DNA of 64,000 bases from Fragilaria radians (taxonomy: Eukaryota > Bacillariophyta > Fragilariophyceae > Fragilariales > Fragilariaceae), in NCBI GenBank assembly GCA_900642245.1, contig CAAAJI010000005.1:489756-553755 (forward strand), in the 5' to 3' direction. Below the pieces are notes generated by a model. That model did not search any database. It had not been told where the DNA came from and saw nothing but the letters and a program-made list of their open reading frames with translations. Position numbers and translations under genes: made by a program. Shown piece after piece: positions 20,211 to 31,604 of this stretch (position 1 is its first letter; every line of letters begins with the position of its first letter).

Positions 20211-23190
20211 GAGTCACCAAAGGCCAAACGTGCCAAGACTGATTGAGAGCTCTTCTCACAAAAGTCTGTCACATGGTGGCTTCTCCTGAAAGTCTGCTAA
20301 GGAAAGTCTCCCCTAAGTAATGAAGCTTTCTCATGAAAGCTTCAAGGAAAACCTTCCCCTCAAAGCTTCACCTAAAAGTATGGGATTAGAACCTAATCTA
20401 CTAAGCATATAATTCATTGTTACTCTCTACAGCTTATTTTCTTTATTTCTTTTAATTTTCTACTTACAGGTTAGGACAGAGGATCTGCCTGTGTTTTTGT
20501 TGAATACCTCTAAGAGATGCTTGTAAAATTAATATAATTCTTAAACTGAAGGAAGCGAATATCATTGATTCGAGAGATATTATTTGATTAGGTAAGAGTC
20601 TTAGAGAGCAGAGCCAGAATAATGATGATATGACTTCAGCAATTAACGAGACAATGTGGATGATGTCGAGTCCATTGAAGAGAGCAGGAAAGAGTTTGGA
20701 GTATTGGCTGCAACTGAAAAGAAGGCATCAAAGCCTAAGTGACAAAAGGAAACGCAGCAATGATCCAATCCTGATATTTCAAGAATTTTGGAGACCAAAA
20801 TGAAGGAGGGAGATGGATCTAGATCAAGGAGATACTGCGATGATTTTGAAGGTCCAAATGAGTCACGAAACATTGATAGAGCCGATGATCTTGACTCAAG
20901 AAGGAAATGGTAAGAAGCCATTGATAAGAAGTTTAAAGAAACGAATTTGCGTGGTATAAATCACAGATGCCTGTTGGTTGTCAATGTGTCAAGAGTAAGG
21001 CTGTCCTTTTAAGCTTAATGATGTGTTTCTAGCCCAATTGGTTTCCTGTGGGATTATCCACCCAAGGAATCAACTTCAACACTAGCATCGCCCTAGATGT
21101 GAAAGGTGTAACGTTTTGAATACGTGTTTGGTTATGTCCATATGAATTCAAAAGGCCACAATGATTCATGTTGAAACTTTGTTTTTAGGTCCCAAGGAAG
21201 ATATTGTTTTGGATAGGACTTGAGGTATGAATACAGATTATTACATTAAATATCAAATTGTAATACGCTTGCCGGTCGTATTTTCTGCCGGTTAAGGCCT
21301 GTTCTTTGCGGCCTAAACAGGTTCCATATTAGTGGGGATCTTCATTTACCTCTTAAAAAGCTGATTCTTGAAGAACGAGCCATCCACTAATTTCAGTCCG
21401 AGTTCCTGGTTGGACTTGATTTACTTCTTCCCATAGGTCTTCTTTGCTATCATTTATGCAGTATGCTATTTCTCAATTGACTCTTTTCGATGCTCTTTTT
21501 ATTTTCCTACATTAAATCTTGTGACGTATGCTTCAACAGATGCAAATTTTGATCGATAAAGCATATGGTCAATATTGCTCTCCATTTGTTATAAACATGT
21601 GGTGCCTACATCTATTGACTTCGATTTTTCCCCCTTCCTACAATTTTTTCGTAAGTGCCACATAAATCAAATTGTTTTTGCTATCATTTTTCGGGATTCT
21701 TCTCCAGGATTGTTTTCCTAGATGCTGTTCTTCTTCTACATCATGGAACCGTCACAAGAGTGTATCTCATTAAATAAGGTCTTGATTTTGTATAAACTAA
21801 TTTCTAACTTCCTTTTGTTCTTTTCTGCAATGGAATTTTATTTCTTTACCATTATACTGGATTTTGTCGCAGTAACTCGATACCATTTTGGTGAAACACA
21901 TTTGGACGATTTTCCTATTTGTTGCTTTAGGGCTCCCATACCACTCACTTTATATAGTGCTAGCACTCCCCAAATGATCTTTGAAATTTGCTTCGCTATT
22001 GTTGAAGTGACCTTTTCTGTCTCTATGTGATATGTCGTAATTACTTCAATTCTGAAAAAATATTTTTACTGCATGTTAATTCTCCTGCCCGTTGAGCATT
22101 TTTAGCCTTTATTAGCCCGAATATTCACGTCCACTTCAATGGGCTACTCTTGCTCTTTAATCACTCTGATGATGACCTTTGACATTTTGAAATGTTATGT
22201 GTTATTGTAGGAAAAGGTTACACGATATCTTCTCATCTATTCACGAACAGCAACAGATCAACTGTCCTGTTTCCAGCCTTGTAGGCAGCATGCTTTGTTG
22301 TAATCAAATACTAGTTCTCCTTGTCTTTCAACCTAGAACTGAAGCTACTCTGTTTTATCTATAGAGAAATAAACACAGAAACACTAACTCTCATTCATGT
22401 TGTAAAGGTTTGTCCCAAAAGAAATTCCAGCAGAATGAGATGGTCTGTAAAACTCTTGTCTCACTAGATGACTCCTTACACTCACTATCTTAAATCCAGT
22501 AATTGGCTGATAATTCATTATTTTTCTTTATCAATATGTTCGGGAGGTCCGAAAAGTCTCCCAGCCAAGCTTAACACACTGGTATAGCAAGGAAGTTAGA
22601 AGATATCGTGTCATATTATCAGTGTAAGTCAAACATTAGTATGTTTTTGGAGTCATATGTTCAGCATTGGGCTTTGCAAATGGAATAAGCATGTATATTA
22701 AATATTAGACCTGCTATTTGATTAAAAGGCATGCCCTTTAGAAAGTTATTCATAGTTAGAATGTTAATCTTTTGCTTTTTGTCTCAACAGTTGTTTGCAT
22801 GTCATATGATACTAAGGTGTAGACGTTTCTAATCTAGATCATCGTCTTTTCCTTGCTGTTGCAAAATTCAGGAGTACAAATAGGGGCGAACTTGATCGCA
22901 GCACAAAATTGATTCCATCATCCGAATTCTTTTTCTAGCTCATCCCATAACTTGCATTTAACAGCTAAAGTAAAATAAGTAGGCCATCCAACATGTTTCC
23001 CTCAACGCCGAGACACTAAAGAATTATTGACTCTTGTTAGGAAGAAATGAATATCTAGCCAATTATTGTCGACCCTTCCAAATTACGGTTATCATACTTA
23101 GAAGGTCAAATATTCAATTGCAAGCTTTCAAGTCTCATCAGTAAAAAAATTATTAGATGTATCGTGGTGAAAATAAGGAAAAAGGTCGCC
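20211..23190. other. Long region without a supported gene
   Basis: 20265-20360 has imperfect internal repeats (variants of GAAAGCTTC and AAAGTCT), possibly 3' LTR or untranslated retroelement sequence. 20590-22030 holds broken frames on both strands, such as 92 codons minus at 20643-20921 and 102 codons plus at 21722-22030, without a domain. These are probably old element debris. 22030-23190 shows nothing recognisable. Confidence 0.35.
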
Positions 23191-24361
23191 ATGGCGAAAT
23201 GGTTTGCTTCACTGCGAGCCATATTCTCGCTTTTATTCACTTTACAGCCAGCAAAGCCTTTTGCTGCGTCGCAAGGTAAAGTTGAAGCTCTGATGAGACG
23301 TAATGACATGAGATACCCAGTATCATTACTGGCTTCCAACATCGGGCCCCTTGACAAGGAAATCCCTCCGACGATAATTGGACGAGGCTCTAAGATTCGT
23401 GCAGAAAAATTCTCATCCATGAATTCTATCATAGTAGAGGGAGAGCTTGATGTTCTATATCTCGAGTGTGGTCATCAAGCAGCAATCCACGTCACAAGCA
23501 CGGGACGACTAACGGGGAAAGTTTCAGGGGGGTCTTTAGTAACTGTGGATGGGAAGTTGGAGGGAAGTGTGGAATGTTATGAGTTAGTGGTGGGCCCAAG
23601 AGGTGTGGTTACAGGGGATGTAATTTGTAAGGATGTGTAAGAATATCTGAAATGAATTGAGACTTGTTAGGTTAAAACCTAACTCACACTTTTCACTTGA
23701 AAACCCTAGAATAATTCGGCCGGGTGGAGTAATTGGGGGTCAGCTTTCATGCGAAAATATGAAATCAGAACGTGACATCTTTCATGAGACGAAGCATTCC
23801 CTTCAAGAGGTTATTTATCCAAGCTCAAGCCGGAATCCACCTCCAAGAGACTCGCTTGTCGCTGCATTGAAGGCAATGTCCGATCGTCAAACTGGGTTTG
23901 AGAGTACATTGACATACGTTAATACCGATGAATACGGAAATCCATTAATAGGAGGGGCAACTGATGAACAAGTTTTATCATTGCGAAAAAATCGTGAAGA
24001 AATCTTTGCGACTAGGAGTTTTCTTGACAAGGCAATGACTCGAAAACGAGAACTACCGGAATGGGTAAATGAAAATTCCAATGAGTTAGATGAGAATCAT
24101 GCGTTTAATGAAGTAATATTTCCTAAAACTAATTCTCCAAGTAATAAGCTCGGGCGTCGTGGAGGAAGGAACGAAGTCTCCTCTCCTGTGTCAAACATTC
24201 AAAATAGTAGGCCCTCTTTAAGTCGCGGGGGCCCAGAAAGTGTCACTAGTTCGACCCCTAAGGAATCGGATTTACCTGACAACCTACATAATCTTAAGAG
24301 AAAGCAAAAAGAAACGAAAAGTAATGATGATTACAGCACGCTTCCTGATTTTTTACGGTAA
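23191..24361 (+). CDS. Bactofilin-domain protein with N-terminal signal-like segment
   Basis: Two exons, 23191-23636 and 23710-24361 (intron 73 bases), 365 residues. The start is the ATG in a GCCATGG context. Residues 7-20 are hydrophobic and are followed by AKPFAASQG, a likely signal peptide. Residues about 60-165 show the bactofilin (DUF583) beta-helix texture: TIIGRGSKIRAEKF, IIVEGELDV, GRLTGKVSGGSLVTVDGKL, EGSVECYELVVGPRGVV and, across the splice, TGDVICKDVIIRPGGVIGG. Bactofilins polymerise without nucleotide into filaments and are typical of bacteria, where they shape walls or stalks. The C-terminal 200 residues are polar, rich in Asn, Ser and Arg, and probably disordered. A nearby in-frame alternative donor at 23635 exists. 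Destination (secretory, plastid) and role are unknown. Confidence 0.75.
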
Positions 24362-24471
24362 TTTCATTGCCATTACAAGGCCACAATTCATAGACCGCTA
24401 TTTAAACTGTGTAAAACATGTCGATATCATAGACAAAGGAATACTTTATACGTAACCCATACAGTAATTAG

Positions 24472-27400
24472 TTAAAAGTCTCTTTGAAAGATGGAACCAT
24501 TTTTCGCAGAAAGTCTCTCCTCAAGTAATTGCTGTTGTTTCGCACGCTCAATGCTGGCTGATTCCAAATTATTTCTTAGCTTTGATCTGAGAAAATCTAT
24601 TGAATCAGATTTCATGCATGAACAGAGATCCTTGAACCTAGAATTTACGTCAAAAAGATCAAACAATTGATCGTTGATGCATTTTTCAGTTTGGCCTTCT
24701 TTTGAATTTTTAGGTACTGTCTCACGATAAATCGCAATTTCATTACTTAAAATAGAAGCGGCATTTGTTGCTAGCAAAGATCGAGTATCTTGATCGACTC
24801 CTTTTCCGTTTTGTCGGCACCATTGGAGGATGAGAATCAAATGACCCAAGCTTGCAGAATCACAATAATCTCGAGTTTCAAGCTGAGTCGCAGATTCTGG
24901 TCCTGCCAAGAAGCGGAAGAGAGTTCTTTGCTTTAGAGAATCTTCGATCCCTGCCAAATTTTCAACATGAACATTGATTTCAGCGAATTCTTCCCTTGTT
25001 GATGGATTCACAGCTTTACAAGTCCAGGATCGTCGAAGTATGTCAGTGCCGATTACACGAGCGTACTGTATACCAGTCTCTGAGTGATATGCAATTAAAC
25101 TTCCAGATGAAACAATGTTAAATGGATTGAGAAGGCTCTTTTCTTCAGAAGACAGCAGCAGAAAGCCCCTAGTGGCAGGGTGGACTTTCAAGAGAAATTT
25201 CAACGCAGACACAAGGCATCTTGCAACGTGGTTTTCGATTGAGATACAAAATTCATTGATGATCGACCTAGAACAGGTAACTTCAAGCTCACTTCCGGGA
25301 TGAACTAAACCGTAGTCATTGGAAAACCGAATGTAATCATCTTCAGTTACCATAGCGTAAGAATTACGTGCGTAATGCGCGTATCGAATTGCTTCAAAAC
25401 GAGCATTTCCTAATCCACCGGATAGTGCAGAATGCAGCTCTTGAAGATTCTCAAAAGGAATGTCTTGTTCTTGGTGTGATGAATCCAAATCACGAACCAG
25501 ATGGAATAGAAATCTCCCTGTACCAACGGATCCTAGGAATCTTCCAAAAGATGCCACAACCAATAAAATTGATCCAACATGTGAGTCAGCGGAATCCAGT
25601 TCGGATAAAAGGTTTACTATCTCAAAAGCTTCAAGAATGGAATTCTTTGTCAGCACAGAGTCAATGCCAATGCTACTATTTATCGAAAAACATGAGCGTA
25701 TGACTTCATCATACTTAGATACAAAGTCATTTGCTAGCTGCTGAAATACCCGACCTCGTCCATGTGACGAGTCAAGTCGTAGCAAAGTTGACAAGAAGCG
25801 TATCATCATCATCCATACATCATGAAACGGATCACAAACACCCGAGAGGAAAACAGCAACTCGTTCGATACCGATTTTTTTCGATGAATTTGAAGACGAT
25901 TTCACATACCCACGATAATGAACGCCCTCCGCACCGGTGACTATCCAGTTATGGATCTCTCGATCAATTAAAGGGTTGTAAAGGAAAAGTCGTGATAAAT
26001 CGGAATTTCTGAAAAGGTGCAAAAAGCTTCCATTTTCCTGATCTATTTCCGCAAGAGTCACTAGGACATTAATGATGGATTTTATAATTTGAAAGTCTTT
26101 TTCTTCGTTGATAGAACGTTCGGCTTCCAAAGAAACTTTGTTAACCAATATCTCAACTAACTTGTAATCGGACAGAGATATAGCCACTTCGTCTCGAACT
26201 TTCTTTTCACGTAGACATGCACTAGTAAGAATTTTAGAAAAGAGAGATAAACTGGTAACCAATAAATCATGAGGAATGTGAACAGCGAGAGCTCCTCCTA
26301 GTATGGCTAAAAGTCTCTGTACATCGGACACATTCAAGGATTCATTTACCATCACTATAGCTGTAGAGAATAAATTCAAGAGCGAACCGGACAACGATAT
26401 CGACGCATTTGTTCTGCTTAAAAGTTTCTCCATGATACCGAGAAGCTTTGATAGATCAAATGCCTTGGACATGGAACTTTCGGTATTTTGAGACATAGCC
26501 ATGAGAGTCAGTTTCGAAATCGCCGCTATGACATCTTCTACATCGCTCGTGATTGCGGGAACATCTTCAGATACACGGCACATGAGTGTTGAGATGATCA
26601 ACATTCTATCGAGTAGTCCATTTAAATTCATTGTTTCCCAAAATGATATATGCTTCTGATCAACAGTACCGCTTGCATCAACTAGCTTTACCCAAGACAC
26701 GATACTGCTTTTAAAGTGTTTAAGAGATGAAATCGCCAAGAAATATTCTTGAACATACAGTGTTGGTGTATCTTGGTTCAACAAAGATAAAAGCCTTGAG
26801 GCATAGAGAACGTCGTATTCTTTTGTGCCAACAAATTGAATTCGCGAATCTGCATTTGTGAAAGCCTCCAGGGTTTCAATTGGATCACCAAAGCTTATGT
26901 TTCCCTTCAGGGAAGAAGTTATCGAACTTAGTTCCATAATAGCTTTATGATATCTTATTATTGCTTCTTGAAAATGGGCAATCATTTCTTCATAAAATGT
27001 GGGCTGTCCAAACTTATGGTAAAGAAAAAAGTCATGCTTACTATCCAGTATTGTCGCGGAAATAATATCCATGAAATAGGTAGCTAAATGTGAGGAAATT
27101 AAGCTTTTCACGTCTGAATTTTGAAAAAAACCTAAAGTGTCAGCGAGTACGTCATTTATCTTTTGTCCAAAGAAAAAAACTCGTAAACACTCCATTGCAA
27201 ATCGCTCTTGTATTTTGCTGCAGCCCCCAACAGACATGGACTTAATCAGGACCTTCATAATACTGCTAATTAGTGTTCCTTTGTGCTCCAACAATCTCAT
27301 TCCTTTTTGAACATCGAGTTCAAATATACTTCCCAGCAATTTAACCAGTAAGATACCTTTCCCAATCATATCGTTACATCGATTAGATGTGTTTGCTAAC

Positions 27401-30234
27401 TCATTTGCTCCCTCTGAAATGCCAGAAACCATAGCGGAATGTAGATGACCATTCGTGTCGAAAATACTTGCAGTGATATCGCCACATCTTTTCCCATGAA
27501 CAGCGAGCATATTGAGAAGAGAAATTCCACCGAGACACGGAAGCTTTAACCCATTGATCTCTGGAAGGTTTATAAGATTAACAATCAAGTCATAACCTCG
27601 AAGACTGCAAATTGACCATAAATGAACAAGCTTGGAGTCCGATCGAAAACTTGGAGGCATTGTTGCAGAAGAAACCAACAAACGCAGTGGGCTTGAATGA
27701 ATCAGATAAACACTTGAGACAGCAGTATTTAAAGAAAAGTGTTCAGCTTCGATACCCCATAGATTCAAAAGACGAATTCCTGCGGAAGAGGCAAATATTG
27801 GCGCCGAGTCATCATCTGACCAACCATGATTTTGAACTGCAGTCATGTTCAAATACTTCATCTCGTCAACCCTATTTTTAACCAATTTCGTTGCCTTAGA
27901 ACCGCTCCTTTTTTGAATTGACCTTTGCCACATTTTCATAGGATTGTTCTTTTCGATCTCGCTATCATCCGTTGCCGCGTCATGTAACTTCTCTTCTTCC
28001 AAAGCATCGCTTATAATCACTCCAACACTAAGAGACACTGGAGCGCTGGCGAAAAATGATAGCGCTTGACCAAAGAATGTAGAGGAAGCGAAGGTTTCCA
28101 GTATCATAATCCGTGCTTCGATCGCTCTCACACGAACTGGAGATAAAGTGTGGATAGAAAGAGTCCGTAGCGTTATTATCAAAGTCGATAAGAAGTTAAG
28201 GATGATAAAGGCATTCGAATAGGAAATTATCGGTTGATTGGAAAATGCGAAAATTTTCGACAACGCGTTACTTGCTGCGAGACAGGACGTAACGACCACA
28301 TTAAGATATTCAAGCACAATTTTCTCTGAGAATGTGAAGCATACAACATCCATTATACCTACTAAAGCCTCAACAACACGACTTGCATGCTGTACTGTTT
28401 CTACCCTGCCAGAATTCAAGCACCTAGACAATAGATCTTGAGAAGTTCTTGCGCCAAAAAAGTTGGCAGCAGTTACTGCCCAAGTGGGGGATTTTCGTAG
28501 AGTCATCGAGAGCAGATACAACAACTGCTCCAGAGTGAGTTCGTCGGTTGGATGGATAGAAAATAAATGAAACAAAACACCGGCATCATCATCGAAGGCA
28601 TTGCGAAGGGCCTCAGGATCGTACATCGCCATCTTAGATGCCGCTTTGAGAATTGCAGCTGCATTGATATCTGCGTTTGCCAAAGTATGTCTGAGGTGTC
28701 CTTTAGGAAAAACACTTAAAACCCTTCCCACTGAATGTCGATCGAAACAGAGGCTTGAAAGGAGTATCCAAGCTGCAATTGGTCGGCTGGAAGCTTTTTC
28801 TACAAGCTTTCCGATAGATCCAGGATGGCTCCAAAATTCTGAACAGAATGCAGGCTGATTCGCAAAAAGCGTGGCTCCGAGATTGCAAAGTGTATACAAA
28901 TTTTCTGTTGACTCAAGGAAGTCGATTAAAGCGGTAACAACAGAACTCAGTAATTCTATCCCGATTGATGTGTATATGACGATATTCGGAGACATTTCAG
29001 AGAGTGGTCCTTGGACTTCGACAGACAATACTGGCTGTGATTCTGTGATATCCCAATCAATTACTTGTATTTCCCTATTAACACCCAAAGAAAACTGCTT
29101 GGAATCCGGAAGTAAGTCATTGAAACAACACTGAAGAAACTCAAATGCTCCACATCCATCTGCAATCGTGATACATTCCAAGGCTTTCAGACTCCCTGTA
29201 GCCTTATGTACAAGACCGATGGCGAGCATAGCAATACTTTCCGGAGCAGGAACAGCGCCGGATAAAGCATGCTTTCTTCGCCTCATTTCCACCTGCTCGG
29301 TGAATCCGAGGACCATTTCTGTAAGGAGTCTCAAGTTGACATTTGAAGATATGAAGTTACGACTTTGATCTATTCTCGATAGATTGACTGCCTCGGCGCA
29401 AAGTAAACCAGCTAGTTGAGCCAACCTCGGGAAAGAACGAAAATCTGAGAAGAATTCACCACAGGATTGTAGAGCAAGGATCAAAATACTTAATTCCTCG
29501 TAGTTTGCAAAATTACCGTGATAAAAGTAAGCTAAAAGGGCTTCAAGGGATAATTCTCGCTCTCGGAATCGCTGATCTAGATGCGCTTGCAAGACTTGCT
29601 GAACAAAAAATTCATCCCCTAACTTCTTCAAAGGATAAACTTGATCACGATCTTCAAATGATTCAGGGGCGCAAGCACTGCAAACTAGTTTCTGGAATAT
29701 TCCACGTGGGGTTCCATTTACAAGCAAACAGTGGTCTACTTTGTCCAATGCTTCACTTTTCTTGTTCCCTCGCAACAATTCCGTGATTACACCTAGTCGA
29801 GCAGTTCGCTGCTGATGATGAAAACTTAGGACTTTAATAAATAGGGAGCGACTTCCTAGTAAGGTATGTAGATGTGTATCTGCGCTTACATCCTTGAGAG
29901 ATCCAAGAGTCGTTTGGATGGCCATCGATGCATCAATTTTCAAAAAACGACAAAGCGCATCACAGTGCATTTTCCCTTCGTTCGTTTCAAATGCTGATGG
30001 AATTACTAAAGGATTACTCAATGCTGACATTGTGGCGTTGGTTTGTTGAAAGGACGAGGCAGTCAATGAGCTTGAAGTCTCGATTATAAATTGCCAAAAC
30101 TCTGATGTTGAGGTATCCGAGTAATCATCACTGAAGCGTTGCACTGCACTGGAAAGTTCGGAACTTTCGACGCCGCTACATAATAGGCACCATGTTTCGT
30201 GATCATCATCAAGTGAGATACTCGCTTCAGTCAT
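24472..30234 (-). CDS. NUP188: NUP188-like scaffold nucleoporin
   Basis: A single uninterrupted frame of 1920 residues from ATG to stop, almost entirely alpha-helical in composition. The N-terminal 300 residues have the NUP188 layout: a Trp-containing opening, an RFLKIDASMAIQTTL-like segment, then EALLAYFYHGNFANYEELSI, comparable to the segment where NUP188 proteins have EIIFLYYAYFEM. NUP188 and NUP205/NUP192 are large alpha-solenoid proteins of the inner ring of the nuclear pore. The length is a little above human NUP188 (about 1750). No FG repeats are seen, as expected. The lack of any intron over 5.8 kb is notable beside its spliced neighbours. Confusion with NUP205 is possible, but the N-terminal pattern favours NUP188. 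Confidence 0.7.
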   Translation of the reverse strand: MTEASISLDDDHETWCLLCSGVESSELSSAVQRFSDDYSDTSTSEFWQFIIETSSSLTASSFQQTNATMSALSNPLVIPSAFETNEGKMHCDALCRFLKIDASMAIQTTLGSLKDVSADTHLHTLLGSRSLFIKVLSFHHQQRTARLGVITELLRGNKKSEALDKVDHCLLVNGTPRGIFQKLVCSACAPESFEDRDQVYPLKKLGDEFFVQQVLQAHLDQRFRERELSLEALLAYFYHGNFANYEELSILILALQSCGEFFSDFRSFPRLAQLAGLLCAEAVNLSRIDQSRNFISSNVNLRLLTEMVLGFTEQVEMRRRKHALSGAVPAPESIAMLAIGLVHKATGSLKALECITIADGCGAFEFLQCCFNDLLPDSKQFSLGVNREIQVIDWDITESQPVLSVEVQGPLSEMSPNIVIYTSIGIELLSSVVTALIDFLESTENLYTLCNLGATLFANQPAFCSEFWSHPGSIGKLVEKASSRPIAAWILLSSLCFDRHSVGRVLSVFPKGHLRHTLANADINAAAILKAASKMAMYDPEALRNAFDDDAGVLFHLFSIHPTDELTLEQLLYLLSMTLRKSPTWAVTAANFFGARTSQDLLSRCLNSGRVETVQHASRVVEALVGIMDVVCFTFSEKIVLEYLNVVVTSCLAASNALSKIFAFSNQPIISYSNAFIILNFLSTLIITLRTLSIHTLSPVRVRAIEARIMILETFASSTFFGQALSFFASAPVSLSVGVIISDALEEEKLHDAATDDSEIEKNNPMKMWQRSIQKRSGSKATKLVKNRVDEMKYLNMTAVQNHGWSDDDSAPIFASSAGIRLLNLWGIEAEHFSLNTAVSSVYLIHSSPLRLLVSSATMPPSFRSDSKLVHLWSICSLRGYDLIVNLINLPEINGLKLPCLGGISLLNMLAVHGKRCGDITASIFDTNGHLHSAMVSGISEGANELANTSNRCNDMIGKGILLVKLLGSIFELDVQKGMRLLEHKGTLISSIMKVLIKSMSVGGCSKIQERFAMECLRVFFFGQKINDVLADTLGFFQNSDVKSLISSHLATYFMDIISATILDSKHDFFLYHKFGQPTFYEEMIAHFQEAIIRYHKAIMELSSITSSLKGNISFGDPIETLEAFTNADSRIQFVGTKEYDVLYASRLLSLLNQDTPTLYVQEYFLAISSLKHFKSSIVSWVKLVDASGTVDQKHISFWETMNLNGLLDRMLIISTLMCRVSEDVPAITSDVEDVIAAISKLTLMAMSQNTESSMSKAFDLSKLLGIMEKLLSRTNASISLSGSLLNLFSTAIVMVNESLNVSDVQRLLAILGGALAVHIPHDLLVTSLSLFSKILTSACLREKKVRDEVAISLSDYKLVEILVNKVSLEAERSINEEKDFQIIKSIINVLVTLAEIDQENGSFLHLFRNSDLSRLFLYNPLIDREIHNWIVTGAEGVHYRGYVKSSSNSSKKIGIERVAVFLSGVCDPFHDVWMMMIRFLSTLLRLDSSHGRGRVFQQLANDFVSKYDEVIRSCFSINSSIGIDSVLTKNSILEAFEIVNLLSELDSADSHVGSILLVVASFGRFLGSVGTGRFLFHLVRDLDSSHQEQDIPFENLQELHSALSGGLGNARFEAIRYAHYARNSYAMVTEDDYIRFSNDYGLVHPGSELEVTCSRSIINEFCISIENHVARCLVSALKFLLKVHPATRGFLLLSSEEKSLLNPFNIVSSGSLIAYHSETGIQYARVIGTDILRRSWTCKAVNPSTREEFAEINVHVENLAGIEDSLKQRTLFRFLAGPESATQLETRDYCDSASLGHLILILQWCRQNGKGVDQDTRSLLATNAASILSNEIAIYRETVPKNSKEGQTEKCINDQLFDLFDVNSRFKDLCSCMKSDSIDFLRSKLRNNLESASIERAKQQQLLEERLSAKNGSIFQRDF

Positions 30235-31604
30235 GAGGACCAGAGTCTTTGCGAATAAGAAATAGAAGTGAAGTTAGAGACTGACCACACAACGAAAATC
30301 CAGTACTGTGATGCAATTTGAAATTTAGGGAATCGCAACGACGGAATTTCATTTTCCAACTATCCAAAACACAATATTGCAATGCATCTCAACGACTTTT
30401 GAGTCTTTAGAAACCTTCAATTACGTCCTATGACTCAATATCTGTCTCAATCAGGTTCTCATTGGGTAGATCATGTGTCACTTACCAGTTCACGGCGTTT
30501 CATATGATTTGGACTTTGCTTCAAGTTAAAAAATTATACATTTCATAAGGATTCTCTTCTACTGCACCTTCTTAGATTGGCTAAGCAATCATAGTCTTAA
30601 GAAACTGGTTATCCTTGAAGATCCTATCACATCACATTTTTGTCGAATTCGGCAATAGCGCTAAACTTTTCTATCTTCGACAAATGCTTCTTAGAGGCAC
30701 TCTCTTTGACATTTCAATCTTTTAGAAATTGCAAATAGAAACTTCCCTTGTTGAAAAAATTGTTATCTAAGAAAAAGAAAGATCAGAGATCAATAGATTT
30801 CTCTATGGTGCGATCATTTAAACAAAAAAGGGTGATATGTCATTGCGTATTCGGTGTGATATCCCTCCTTTGAAATCTCCTTACCTGCCTAGTGGTTTCG
30901 CCTGGCTACTTGCTCCCTTTTATTTTCCTCTGGCTTAATAAAAGGAAAGTTGAAAGATCAAGAAACAATCTGTATGCTTGTTGGGTACCCTCCAAATCAT
31001 GCCTGTGATGTCTACTGTATGTTGAATTCAAGGACTTAGATCAAGAGGCATCTTCTGTAGAAGTAGCACAATTGGGATTCGTGAAAAGTCTTTGAATGGA
31101 GAAATTGATTCAGGATTTCATATCCATTGATCATTTTCAATCATTCTTTTTCCAGATTTCATTGAACGACATAATTACTATTTTTTCTACCCAACAAATA
31201 GTATATGTTGGCAGAACAAGGCTTACAAGGTATTTAAGAGATTGATACTGAAAAGAAATACGATATCTAAAAGCGTAAGATGACAACGTTTGAGACTAGA
31301 CCAAACATAGTTCTCCAGGTGTGTTAGGATTGTAGTGAAGCAATCTAGAATCTCATTCCGGGAGCCCAATTGCTGATTTCACATTTATTTTACAACAAGA
31401 GTTGCTTATAAAAGGAAACAACGAGTTTGATCAAATCCATATGCCGTTTATCTAGCATTAAGAAAAGTAGCGAGATCAAAAATTAATTTATGGTTTTGAT
31501 ATTGAAATGCATTGAAACCTTCTAGCATCTCTATAGCCTGCTCATATCTATTCAGAACGAAGTTTTGATTCAATTTTGATTTTTCTTAGAAGCACTTGTT
31601 CTAT
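30235..31604. other. Intergenic containing a copia scrap
   Basis: Upstream region of the nucleoporin gene (30235 onward) and the 3' side of the MgtE gene. Apart from the copia fragment at 30941-31039, nothing recognisable. Confidence 0.4.
30941..31039 (+). mobile_element. Ty1/copia integrase C-terminal fragment
   Basis: About 32 codons read KGKLKDQETICMLVGY, then a segment with NHACDVYCMLNSRT, then a stop. This matches the segment after the integrase core in copia polyproteins (GKL-D-R-G--C-FVGY---H-GD-YR--NP-T). Flanking sequence has decayed beyond recognition. A relic only. Confidence 0.6.

Noticed and set aside
16601..21296. TTCTGCCGGTTAA near 16603 and 21285 as possible LTR ends of the gypsy element
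   Set aside because: The match is only about 13 bases and neighbouring sequence does not agree; not enough for an LTR pair.
21722..22030. 102-codon hydrophobic frame, and other frames at 20643-22030
   Set aside because: AT-rich sequence gives hydrophobic frames by chance; no homology, no start context, and broken neighbours.
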